Positions 37,901 through 51,000 of a DNA stretch of 64,000 bases are shown here, piece after piece (position 1 is the stretch's first letter; the number at the start of each line of letters is the position of its first letter). The stretch comes from Viola odorata. Lineage: Eukaryota; Streptophyta; Magnoliopsida; Malpighiales; Violaceae. The notes under the pieces were generated by a model. That model had not been told where the DNA came from. It saw only the letters and a program-made list of their open reading frames with translations, and searched no databases. The stretch covers positions 29,978,040-30,042,039 of the forward strand of contig OY829546.1 of NCBI GenBank assembly GCA_963691705.1. Direction: 5' to 3'. The translations under genes and the position numbers were made by a program.

Positions 37901-40900
37901 ATAAGCCAAAACTCTATATAGTAATTAAAAATACATAAAATAGGAAATATTAATCCATACCCTCCTTTGCCAAACCCTAGTCGTCGCCAAACCCTAGCCG
38001 ACTTGGGCTTTCTGGTGCGCCTATGCGTGCGCGCTGCTTGGCCCACGCGGCTTGCGATACGAGGATCGTATGATCCCCTCCCTCTTATCAAAGGTTCGCC
38101 CTCGAATCTCATTCTGAATAGGGGTTGTATCGCAATCCCTCTTAGCATCAAGCCTTGCTTCTGCCATCTTTATTCACCTAAATCAAACTTAACACAAGAA
38201 AGTGGAAATCTATTTTCGGCGAACACAGTTTAGTAAACCAAGCACAACTTTTGATTCCGATGTCCGAATTGCTTGATTCTTCTTGATTTAGATTCCTAAC
38301 AGATAGGGCTTTCCAAGGAACTAAGATTCACTGAAATTGGACTCCAATAGGTATGTATTGAAATATGATTTCGAGACTAACACTTTTGTGGACTGTTTTT
38401 GTGACTCTTTTGTGACTCTTCTCGTGACTTAAATAAAAGACTCAAAATAGAAAAGTAATGACACTTTGGTGGACTGATTTTGTGACTCTAATTGACACAA
38501 CGACAAAAGTAAAGGATAGTTACCAAACTTGAATGCCTTGAGCTCCGCTACTAACTGATAAGGCTCCAGTCGCCTAGAGACTTAGTAATGAAATTGTGAT
38601 CTAGTTCAAAGCTTGGATTTCGAATGCGGAAACATAACTCAAAGAAAACCGTGAAACTCCAACACTGAGAGCTCTTGGCACTTCACGTCGAATCCCTTGA
38701 GGTTCTTGTGTCAAACCGATGAATCTCCAAGACTGGGTGCTCTTGGCAATTCAAAGACGAATGACTCAATAGATAGCAACATCGAGCTTTACTTGTGGCT
38801 ACTCTCAGCTTGCGATACTAGGAATAGAACAAGGTTCCATAGGAACGGTTTATGAGGACGCACCTCTCAAACACAAAGTCTCGTTCTTTTTCCAAAAATA
38901 TCATAGATTATTTTATTCATACGGCAAGGCCTTAAAATAGGCTAGGAAAATTACAAACTTAGAAATAAATAATTCCTAAACAGATAATTCCTAAATAGAT
39001 AATTCCTAAATAAATAATTCCAAAATAAATAATCCCTAAATAAGCCAAAACTCTATATAGTAATTAAAAATACATAAAATAGGAAATATTAATCCATACC
39101 CTCCTTTGCCAAACCCTAGTCGTCGCCAAACCCTAGCCGACTTGGGCTTTCTGGTGCGCCTATGCGTGCGCGCTGCTTGGCCCACGCGGCTTGCGATACG
39201 AGGATCGTATGATCCCCTCCCTCTTATCAAAGGTTCGCCCTCGAATCTCATTCTGCATAGGGGTTGTATTGCAATCCCTCTTAGCATCAAGCCTTGCTTC
39301 TGCCATCTTTATTCACCTAAATCAAACTTAACACAAGAAAGTGGAAATCTATTTTCGGCGAACACAGTTTAGTAAACCAAGCACAACTTTTGATTCCGAT
39401 GTCCGAATTGCTTGATTCTTCTTGATTTAGATTCCTAACAGATAGGGCTTTCCAAGGAACTAAGATTCACTGAAATTGGATTCCAATAGGTATGTATTGA
39501 AATATGATTTCGAGACTAACACTTTTGTGGACTGTTTTTGTGACTCTTTTGTGACTCTTCTCGTGACTTAAATAAAAGACTCAAAATAGAAAAGTAATGA
39601 CACTTTGGTGGACTGATTTTGTGACTCTAATTGACACAACGACAAAAGTAAAGGATAGTTACCAAACTTGAATGCCTTGAGCTCCGCTACTAACTGATAA
39701 GGCTCCAGTCGCCTAGAGACTTAGTAATGAAATTGTGATCTAGTTCAAAGCTTGGATTTCGAATGCGGAAACATAACTCAAAGAAAACCGTGAAACTCCA
39801 ACACTGAGAGCTCTTGGCACTTCACGTCGAATCCCTTGAGGTTCTTGTGTCAAACCGATGAATCTCCAAGACTGGGTGCTCTTGGCAATTCAAAGACGAA
39901 TGACTCAATAGATAGCAACATCGGGCTTTACTTGTGGCTACTCTCAGCTTGCGATACTAGGAATAGAACAAGGTTCCAAAGGAACGGTTTATGAGGACGC
40001 ACCTCTCAAAGACAAAGTCTCGTTCTTTTTCCAAAAATATCATAGATTATTTTATTCATACGGCAAGGCCTTTAAATAGGCTAGGAAAATTACAAACTTA
40101 GAAATAAATAATTCCTAAACAGATAATTCCTAAATAGATAATTCCTAAATAAATAATTCCAAAATAAATAATCCCTAAATAAATAATCCCTAAATAAGCC
40201 AAAACTCTATATAGTAATTAAAAATACATAAAATAGGAAATATTAATCCATACCCTCCTTTGCCAAACCCTAGTCGTCGCCAAACCCTAGCCGACTTGGG
40301 CTTTCTGGTGCGCCTATGCGTGCGCGCTGCTTGGCCCACGCGGCTTGCGATACGAGGATCGTATGATCCCCTCCCTCTTATCAAAGGTTCGCCCTCGAAT
40401 CTCATTCTGAATAGGGGTTGTATCGCAATCCCTCTTAGCATCAAGCCTTGCTTCTGCCATCTTTATTCACCTAAATCAAACTTAACACAAGAAAGTGGAA
40501 ATCTATTTTCGGCGAACACAGTTTAGTAAACCAAGCACAACTTTTGATTCCGATGTCCGAATTGCTTGATTCTTCTTGATTTAGATTCCTAACAGATAGG
40601 GCTTTCCAAGGAACTAAGATTCACTGAAATTGGACTCCAATAGGTATGTATTGAAATATGATTTCGAGACTAACACTTTTGTGGACTGTTTTTGTGACTC
40701 TTTTGTGACTCTTCTCGTGACTTAAATAAAAGACTCAAAATAGAAAAGTAATGACACTTTGGTGGACTGATTTTGTGACTCTAATTGACACAACGACAAA
40801 AGTAAAGGATAGTTACCAAACTTGAATGCCTTGAGCTCCGCTACTAACTGATAAGGCTCCAGTCGCCTAGAGACTTAGTAATGAAATTGTGATCTAGTTC

Positions 40901-43900
40901 AAAGCTTGGATTTCGAATGCGGAAACATAACTCAAAGAAAACCGTGAAACTCCAACACTGAGAGCTCTTGGCACTTCACGTCGAATCCCTTGAGGTTCTT
41001 GTGTCAAACCGATGAATCTCCAAGACTGGGTGCTCTTGGCAATTCAAAGACGAATGACTCAATAGATAGCAACATCGAGCTTTACTTGTGGCTACTCTCA
41101 GCTTGCGATACTAGGAATAGAACAAGGTTCCATAGGAACGGTTTATGAGGACGCACCTCTCAAACACAAAGTCTCGTTCTTTTTCCAAAAATATCATAGA
41201 TTATTTTATTCATACGGCAAGGCCTTAAAATAGGCTAGGAAAATTACAAACTTAGAAATAAATAATTCCTAAACAGATAATTCCTAAATAGATAATTCCT
41301 AAATAAATAATTCCAAAATAAATAATCCCTAAATAAGCCAAAACTCTATATAGTAATTAAAAATACATAAAATAGGAAATATTAATCCATACCCTCCTTT
41401 GCCAAACCCTAGTCGTCGCCAAACCCTAGCCGACTTGGGCTTTCTGGTGCGCCTATGCGTGCGCGCTGCTTGGCCCACGCGGCTTGCGATACGAGGATCG
41501 TATGATCCCCTCCCTCTTATCAAAGGTTCGCCCTCGAATCTCATTCTGCATAGGGGTTGTATCGCAATCCCTCTTAGCATCAAGCCTTGCTTCTGCCATC
41601 TTTATTCACCTAAATCAAACTTAACACAAGAAAGTGGAAATCTATTTTCGGCGAACACAGTTTAGTAAACCAAGCACAACTTTTGATTCCGATGTCCGAA
41701 TTGCTTGATTCTTCTTGATTTAGATTCCTAACAGATAGGGCTTTCCAAGGAACTAAGATTCACTGAAATTGGATTCCAATAGGTATGTATTGAAATATGA
41801 TTTCGAGACTAACACTTTTGTGGACTGTTTTTGTGACTCTTTTGTGACTCTTCTCGTGACTTAAATAAAAGACTCAAAATAGAAAAGTAATGACACTTTG
41901 GTGGACTGATTTTGTGACTCTAATTGACACAACGACAAAAGTAAAGGATAGTTACCAAACTTGAATGCCTTGAGCTCCGCTACTAACTGATAAGGCTCCA
42001 GTCGCCTAGAGACTTAGTAATGAAATTGTGATCTAGTTCAAAGCTTGGATTTCGAATGCGGAAACATAACTCAAAGAAAACCGTGAAACTCCAACACTGA
42101 GAGCTCTTGGCACTTCACGTCGAATCCCTTGAGGTTCTTGTGTCAAACCGATGAATCTCCAAGACTGGGTGCTCTTGGCAATTCAAAGACGAATGACTCA
42201 ATAGATAGCAACATCGGGCTTTACTTGTGGCTACTCTCAGCTTGCGATACTAGGAATAGAACAAGGTTCCAAAGGAACGGTTTATGAGGACGCACCTCTC
42301 AAAGACAAAGTCTCGTTCTTTTTCCAAAAATATCATAGATTATTTTATTCATACGGCAAGGCCTTTAAATAGGCTAGGAAAATTACAAACTTAGAAACAA
42401 ATAATTCCTAAACAGATAATTCCTAAATAGATAATTCCTAAATAAATAATTCCAAAATAAATAATCCCTAAATAAATAATCCCTAAATAAGCCAAAACTC
42501 TATATAGTAATTAAAAATACATAAAATAGGAAATATTAATCCATACCCTCCTTTGCCAAACCCTAGTCGTCGCCAAACCCTAGCCGACTTGGGCTTTCTG
42601 GTGCGCCTATGCGTGCGCGCTGCTTGGCCCACGCGGCTTGCGATACGAGGATCGTATGATCCCCTCCCTCTTATCAAAGGTTCGCCCTCGAATCTCATTC
42701 TGAATAGGGGTTGTATCGCAATCCCTCTTAGCATCAAGCCTTGCTTCTGCCATCTTTATTCACCTAAATCAAACTTAACACAAGAAAGTGGAAATCTATT
42801 TTCGGCGAACACAGTTTAGTAAACCAAGCACAACTTTTGATTCCGATGTCCGAATTGCTTGATTCTTCTTGATTTAGATTCCTAACAGATAGGGCTTTCC
42901 AAGGAACTAAGATTCACTGAAATTGGACTCCAATAGGTATGTATTGAAATATGATTTCGAGACTAACACTTTTGTGGACTGTTTTTGTGACTCTTTTGTG
43001 ACTCTTCTCGTGACTTAAATAAAAGACTCAAAATAGAAAAGTAATGACACTTTGGTGGACTGATTTTGTGACTCTAATTGACACAACGACAAAAGTAAAG
43101 GATAGTTACCAAACTTGAATGCCTTGAGCTCCGCTACTAACTGATAAGGCTCCAGTCGCCTAGAGACTTAGTAATGAAATTGTGATCTAGTTCAAAGCTT
43201 GGATTTCGAATGCGGAAACATAACTCAAAGAAAACCGTGAAACTCCAACACTGAGAGCTCTTGGCACTTCACGTCGAATCCCTTGAGGTTCTTGTGTCAA
43301 ACCGATGAATCTCCAAGACTGGGTGCTCTTGGCAATTCAAAGACGAATGACTCAATAGATAGCAACATCGGGCTTTACTTGTGGCTACTCTCAGCTTGCG
43401 ATACTAGGAATAGAACAAGGTTCCATAGGAACGGTTTATGAGGACGCACCTCTCAAACACAAAGTCTCGTTCTTTTTCCAAAAATATCATAGATTATTTT
43501 ATTCATACGGCAAGGCCTTAAAATAGGCTAGGAAAATTACAAACTTAGAAATAAATAATTCCTAAACAGATAATTCCTAAATAGATAATTCCTAAATAAA
43601 TAATTCCAAAATAAATAATCCCTAAATAAGCCAAAACTCTATATAGTAATTAAAAATACATAAAATAGGAAATATTAATCCATACCCTCCTTTGCCAAAC
43701 CCTAGTCGTCGCCAAACCCTAGCCGACTTGGGCTTTCTGGTGCGCCTATGCGTGCGCGCTGCTTGGCCCACGCGGCTTGCGATACGAGGATCGTATGATC
43801 CCCTCCCTCTTATCAAAGGTTCGCCCTCGAATCTCATTCTGCATAGGGGTTGTATCGCAATCCCTCTTAGCATCAAGCCTTGCTTCTGCCATCTTTATTC

Positions 43901-45755
43901 ACCTAAATCAAACTTAACACAAGAAAGTGGAAATCTATTTTCGGCGAACACAGTTTAGTAAACCAAGCACAACTTTTGATTCCGATGTCCGAATTGCTTG
44001 ATTCTTCTTGATTTAGATTCCTAACAGATAGGGCTTTCCAAGGAACTAAGATTCACTGAAATTGGATTCCAATAGGTATGTATTGAAATATGATTTCGAG
44101 ACTAACACTTTTGTGGACTGTTTTTGTGACTCTTTTGTGACTCTTCTCGTGACTTAAATAAAAGACTCAAAATAGAAAAGTAATGACACTTTGGTGGACT
44201 GATTTTGTGACTCTAATTGACACAACGACAAAAGTAAAGGATTGTTACCAAACTTGAATGCCTTGAGCTCCGCTACTAACTGATAAGGCTCCAGTCGCCT
44301 AGAGACTTAGTAATGAAATTGTGATCTAGTTCAAAGCTTGGATTTCGAATGCGGAAACATAACTCAAAGAAAACCGTGAAACTCCAACACTGAGAGCTCT
44401 TGGCACTTCACGTCGAATCCCTTGAGGTTCTTGTGTCAAACCGATGAATCTCCAAGACTGGGTGCTCTTGGCAATTCAAAGACGAATGACTCAATAGATA
44501 GCAACATCGGGCTTTACTTGTGGCTACTCTCAGCTTGCGATACTAGGAATAGAACAAGGTTCCAAAGGAACGGTTTATGAGGACGCACCTCTCAAAGACA
44601 AAGTCTCGTTCTTTTTCCAAAAATATCATAGATTATTTTATTCATACGGCAAGGCCTTTAAATAGGCTAGGAAAATTACAAACTTAGAAATAAATAATTC
44701 CTAAACAGATAATTCCTAAATAGATAATTCCTAACTAAATAATTCCAAAATAAATAATCCCTAAATAAATAATCCCTAAATAAGCCAAAACTCTATATAG
44801 TAATTAAAAATACATAAAATAGGAAATATTAATCCATACCCTCCTTTGCCAAACCCTAGTCGTCGCCAAACCCTAGCCGACTTGGGCTTTCTGGTGCGCC
44901 TATGCGTGCGCGCTGCTTGGCCCACGCGGCTTGCGATACGAGGATCGTATGATCCCCTCCCTCTTATCAAAGGTTCGCCCTCGAATCTCATTCTGCATAG
45001 GGGTTGTATCGCAATCCCTCTTAGCATCAAGCCTTGCTTCTGCCATCTTTATTCACCTAAATCAAACTTAACACAAGAAAGTGGAAATCTATTTTCGGCG
45101 AACACAGTTTAGTAAACCAAGCACAACTTTTGATTCCGATGTCCGAATTGCTTGATTCTTCTTGATTTAGATTCCTAACAGATAGGGCTTTCCAAGGAAC
45201 TAAGATTCACTGAAATTGGACTCCAATAGGTATGTATTGAAATATGATTTCGAGACTAACACTTTTGTGGACTGTTTTTGTGACTCTTTTGTGACTCTTC
45301 TCGTGACTTAAATAAAAGACTCAAAATAGAAAAGTAATGACACTTTGGTGGACTGATTTTGTGACTCTAATTGACACAACGACAAAAGTAAAGGATAGTT
45401 ACCAAACTTGAATGCCTTGAGCTCCGCTACTAACTGATAAGGCTCCAATCGCCTAGAGACTTAGTAATGAAATTGTGATCTAGTTCAAAGCTTGGATTTC
45501 GAATGCGGAAACATAACTCAAAGAAAACCGTGAAACTCCAACACTGAGAGCTCTTGGCACTTCACGTCGAATCCCTTGAGGTTCTTGTGTCAAACCGATG
45601 AATCTCCAAGACTGGGTGCTCTTGGCAATTCAAAGACGAATGACTCAATAGATAGCAACATCGGGCTTTACTTGTGGCTACTCTCAGCTTGCGATACTAG
45701 GAATAGAACAAGGTTCCATAGGAACGGTTTATGAGGACGCACCTCTCAAACACAA
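31998..45755. repeat. U29-U40: dimeric higher-order repeat of 2293 bp, interrupted at U33
   Basis: Units of 1154 bp with type A heads (U29, U31, U34, U36, U38, U40) alternate with 1139-bp type B units (U30, U32, U35, U37, U39). The 1154-bp members other than U40 share TCTGAATAGG. The 1139-bp members share TGGATTCCAAT. U31, U34 and U36 further share CATCGAGCTT. The alternation is broken once, by U33. U40 lacks TCTGAATAGG and is transitional to the next subfamily. Confidence 0.92.
36584..37722. repeat. U33: chimeric unit breaking the dimer
   Basis: The head is type A (AAA loop, AAGAC, TTTAAA), like the 1154-bp members, but it has only five minisatellite copies and the TGGATTCCAAT of the 1139-bp members. 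It also lacks TCTGAATAGG. Switching from one parent to the other at or near the minisatellite explains this. A private CACCTTTCAAAG lies just before the unit, near 36572. Confidence 0.8.
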
Positions 45756-48033
45756 AGTCTCGTTCTTTTTCCAAAAATATCATAGATTATTTTATTCATA
45801 CGGCAAGGCCTTAAAATAGGCTAGGAAAATTACAAACTTAGAAATAAATAATTCCTAAACAGATAATTCCTAAATAGATAATTCCTAAATAAATAATTCC
45901 AAAATAAATAATCCCTAAATAAGCCAAAACTCTATATAGTAATTAAAAATACATAAAATAGGAAATATTAATCCATACCCTCCTTTGCCAAACCCTAGTC
46001 GTCGCCAAACCCTAGCCGACTTGGGCTTTCTGGTGCTCCTATGCGTGCGCGCTGCTTGGCCCACGCGGCTTGCGATACGAGGATCGTATGATCCCCTCCC
46101 TCTTATCAAAGGTTCGCCCTCGAATCTCATTCTTCATAGGGGTTATATCGCAATCCCTCTTAGCATCAAGCCTTGCTTCTGCCATCTTTATTCACCTAAA
46201 TCAAACTTAACACAAGAAAGTGGAAATCTATTTTCGGCGAACACAGTTTAGTAAACCAAGCACAACTTTTGATTCCGATGTCCGAATTGCTTGATTCTTC
46301 TTGATTTAGATTCCTAACAGATAGGGCTTTCCAAGGAACTAAGATTCACTGAAATTGGACTCCAATAGGTATGTATTGTAATATGATTTCGAGACTAACA
46401 CTTTTGTGGACTGTTTTTGTGACTCTTTTGTGACTCTTCTCGTGACTTAAATAAAAGACTCAAAATATAAAAGTAATGACACTTTGGTGGACTGATTTTG
46501 TGACTCTAATTGACACAACGACAAAAGTAAAGGATAGTTACCAAACTTGAATGCCTTGAGCTCCGCTACTAACTGATAAGGCTCCAGTCGCCTAGAGACT
46601 TAGTAATGAAATTGTGATCTAGTTCAAAGCTTGGATTTCGAATGCGGAAACATAACTCAAAGAAAACCGTGAAACTCCAACACTGAGAGCTCTTGGCACT
46701 TCACGTCGAATCCCTTGAGGTTCTTGTGTCAAACCGATGAATCTCCAAGACTGGGTGCTCTTGGCAATTCAAAGACGAATGACTCAATAGATAGCAACAT
46801 CGGGCTTTACTTGTGGCTACTCTCAGCTTGCGATACTAGGAATAGAACAAGGTTCCATAGGAACGGTTTATGAGGACGCACCTCTCAAACACAAAGTCTC
46901 GTTCTTTTTCCAAAAATATCATAGATTATTTTATTCATACGGCAAGGCCTTAAAATAGGCTAGGAAAATTACAAACTTAGAAATAAATAATTCCTAAACA
47001 GATAATTCCTAAATAGATAATTCCTAAATAAATAATTCCAAAATAAATAATCCCTAAATAAGCCAAAACTCTATATAGTAATTAAAAATACATAAAATAG
47101 GAAATATTAATCCATACCCTCCTTTGCCAAACCCTAGTCGTCGCCAAACCCTAGCCGACTTGGGCTTTCTGGTGCTCCTATGCGTGCGCGCTGCTTGGCC
47201 CACGCGGCTTGCGATACGAGGATCGTATGATCCCCTCCCTCTTATCAAAGGGTCGCCCTCGAATCTCATTCTGCATAGGGGTTATATCGCAATCCCTCTT
47301 AGCATCAAGCCTTGCTTCTGCCATCTTTATTCACCTAAATAAAACTTAACACAAGAAAGTGGAAATCTATTTTCGGCGAACACAGTTTAGTAAACCAAGC
47401 ACAACTTTTGATTCCGATGTCCGAATTGCTTGATTCTTCTTGATTTAGATTCCTAACATATAGGGCTTTCCAAGGAACTAAGATTCACTGAAATTGGACT
47501 CCAATAGGTATGTATTGAAATATGATTTCGAGACTAACACTTTTGTGGACTGTTTTTGTGACTCTTTTGTGACTCTTCTCGTGACTTAAATAAAAGACTC
47601 AAAATAGAAAAGTAATGACACTTTGGTGGACTGATTTTGTGACTCTAATTGACACAACGACAAAAGTAAAGGATAGTTACCAAACTTGAATGCCTTGAGC
47701 TCCGCTACTAACTGATAAGGCTCCAGTCGCCTAGAGACTTAGTAATGAAATTGTGATCTAGTTCAAAGCTTGGATTTCGAATGCGGAAACATAACTCAAA
47801 GAAAACCGTGAAACTCCAACACTGAGAGCTCTTGGCACTTCACGTCGAATCCCTTGAGGTTCTTGTGTCAAACCGATGAATCTCCAAGACTGGGTGCTCT
47901 TGGCAATTCAAAGACGAATGACTCAATAGATAGCAACATCGGGCTTTACTTGTGGCTACTCTCAGCTTGCGATACTAGGAATAGAACAAGGTTCCATAGG
48001 AACGGTTTATGAGGACGCACCTCTCAAACACAA
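45756..48033. repeat. U41-U42: start of the GTGCTCC/GTTATATCG subfamily
   Basis: From U41 onward units carry GGTGCTCCTATG instead of GGTGCGCC, and GGGGTTATATCG instead of GGGGTTGTATCG; only U51 and U55 revert to the older state. U41 has private changes (TTCTTCATAGG, TTGTAATATG, AAATATAAAAG). U42 has GGGTCGCC, CTAAATAAAAC and CTAACATATAGG. Confidence 0.85.
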
Positions 48034-51000
48034 AGTCTCGTTCTTTTTCCAAAAATATCATAGATTATTTTATTCATACGGCAAGGCCTTAAAATAGGCT
48101 AGGAAAATTACAAACTTAGAAATAAATAATTCCTAAACAGATAATTCCTAAATAGATAATTCCTAAATAAATAATTCCAAAATAAATAATCCCTAAATAA
48201 GCCAAAACTCTATATAGTAATTAAAAATACATAAAATAGGAAATATTAATCCATACCCTCCTTTGCCAAACCCTAGTCGTCGCCAAACCCTAGCCGACTT
48301 GGGCTTTCTGGTGCTCCTATGCGTGCGCGCTGCTTGGCCCACGCGGCTTGCGATACGAGGATCGTATGATCCCCTCCCTCTTATCAAAGGGTCGCCCTCG
48401 AATCTCATTCTGCATAGGGGTTATATCGCAATCCCTCTTAGCATCAAGCCTTGCTTCTGCCATCTTTATTCACCTAAATAAAACTTAACACAAGAAAGTG
48501 GAAATCTATTTTCGGCGAACACAGTTTAGTAAACCAAGCACAACTTTTGATTCCGATGTCCGAATTGCTTGATTCTTCTTGATTTAGATTCCTAACATAT
48601 AGGGCTTTCCAAGGAACTAAGATTCACTGAAATTGGACTCCAATAGGTATGTATTGAAATATGATTTCGAGACTAACACTTTTGTGGACTGTTTTTGTGA
48701 CTCTTTTGTGACCCTTCTCGTGACTTAAATAAAAGACTCAAAATAGAAAAGTAATGACACTTTGGTGGACTGATTTTGTGACTCTAATTGACACAACGAC
48801 AAAAGTAAAGGATAGTTACCAAACTTGAATGCCTTGAGCTCCGCTACTAACTGATAAGGCTCCAGTCGCCTAGAGACTTAGTAATGAAATTGTGATCTAG
48901 TTCAAAGCTTGGATTTCGAATGCGGAAACATAACTCAAAGAAAACCGTGAAACTCCAACACTGAGAGCTCTTGGCACTTCACGTCGAATCCCTTGAGGTT
49001 CTTGTGTCAAACCGATGAATCTCCAAGACTGGGTGCTCTTGGCAATTCAAAGACGAATGACTCAATAGATAGCAACATCGGGCTTTACTTGTGGCTACTC
49101 TCAGCTTGCGATACTAGGAATAGAACAAGGTTCCATAGGAACGGTTTATGAGGACGCACCTCTCAAACACAAAGTCTCGTTCTTTTTCCAAAAATATCAT
49201 AGATTATTTTATTCATACGGCAAGGCCTTAAAATAGGCTAGGAAAATTACAAACTTAGAAATAAATAATTCCTAAACAGATAATTCCTAAATAAATAATT
49301 CCTAAATAAATAATTCCAAAATAAATAATCCCTAAATAAGCCAAAACTCTATATAGTAATTAAAAATACATAAAATAGGAAATATTAATCCATACCCTCC
49401 TTTGCCAAACCCTAGTCGTCGCCAAACCCTAGCCGACTTGGGCTTTCTGGTGCTCCTATGCGTGCGCGCTGCTTGGCCCACGCGGCTTGCGATACGAGGA
49501 TCGTATGATCCCCTCCCTCTTATCAAAGGTTCGCCCTCGAATCTCATTCTGCATAGGGGTTATATCGCAATCCCTCTTAGCATCAAGCCTTGCTTCTGCC
49601 ATCTTTATTCACCTAAATCAAACTTAACACAAGAAAGTGGAAATCTATTTTCGGCGAACACAGTTTAGTAAACCAAGCACAACTTTTGATTCCGATGTCC
49701 GAATTGCTTGATTCTTCTTGATTTAGATTCCTAACAGATAGGGCTTTCCAAGGAACTAAGATTCACTGAAATTGGACTCCAATAGGTATGTATTGAAATA
49801 TGATTTCGAGACTAACACTTTTGTGGACTGTTTTTGTGACTCTTTTGTGACTCTTCTCGTGACTTAAATAAAAGACTCAAAATAGAAAAGTAATGACACT
49901 TTGGTGGACTGATTTTGTGACTCTAATTGACACAACGACAAAAGTAAAGGATAGTTACCAAACTTGAATGCCTTGAGCTCCGCTACTAACTGATAAGGCT
50001 CCAGTCGCCTAGAGACTTAGTAATGAAATTGTGATCTAGTTCAAAGCTTGGATTTCGAATGCGGAAACATAACTCAAAGAAAACCGTGAAACTCCAACAC
50101 TGAGAGCTCTTGGCACTTCACGTCGAATCCCTTGAGGTTCTTGTGTCAAACCGATGAATCTCCAAGACTGGGTGCTCTTGGCAATTCAAAGACGAATGAC
50201 TCAATAGATAGCAACATCGGGCTTTACTTGTGGCTACTCTCAGCTTGCGATACTAGGAATAGAACAAGGTTCCATAGGAACGGTTTATGAGGACGCACCT
50301 CTCAAACACAAAGTCTCGTTCTTTTTCCAAAAATATCATAGATTATTTTATTCATACGGCAAGGCCTTAAAATAGGCTAGGAAAATTACAAACTTAGAAA
50401 TAAATAATTCCTAAACAGATAATTCCTAAATAAATAATTCCTAAATAAATAATTCCAAAATAAATAATCCCTAAATAAGCCAAAACTCTATATAGTAATT
50501 AAAAATACATAAAATAGGAAATATTAATCCATACCCTCCTTTGCCAAACCCTAGTCGTCGCCAAACCCTAGCCGACTTGGGCTTTCTGGTGCTCCTATGC
50601 GTGCGCGCTGCTTGGCCCACGCGGCTTGCGATACGAGGATCGTATGATCCCCTCCCTCTTATCAAAGGGTCGCCCTCGAATCTCATTCTGCATAGGGGTT
50701 ATATCGCAATCCCTCTTAGCATCAAGCCTTGCTTCTGCCATCTTTATTCACCTAAATCAAACTTAACACAAGAAAGTGGAAATCTATTTTCGGCGAACAC
50801 AGTTTAGTAAACCAAGCACAACTTTTGATTCCGATGTCCGAATTGCTTGATTCTTCTTGATTTAGATTCCTAACAGATAGGGCTTTCCAAGGAACTAAGA
50901 TTCACTGAAATTGGACTCCAATAGGTATGTATTGAAATATGATTTCGAGACTAACACTTTTGTGGACTGTTTTTGTGACTCTTTTGTGACTCTTCTCGTG

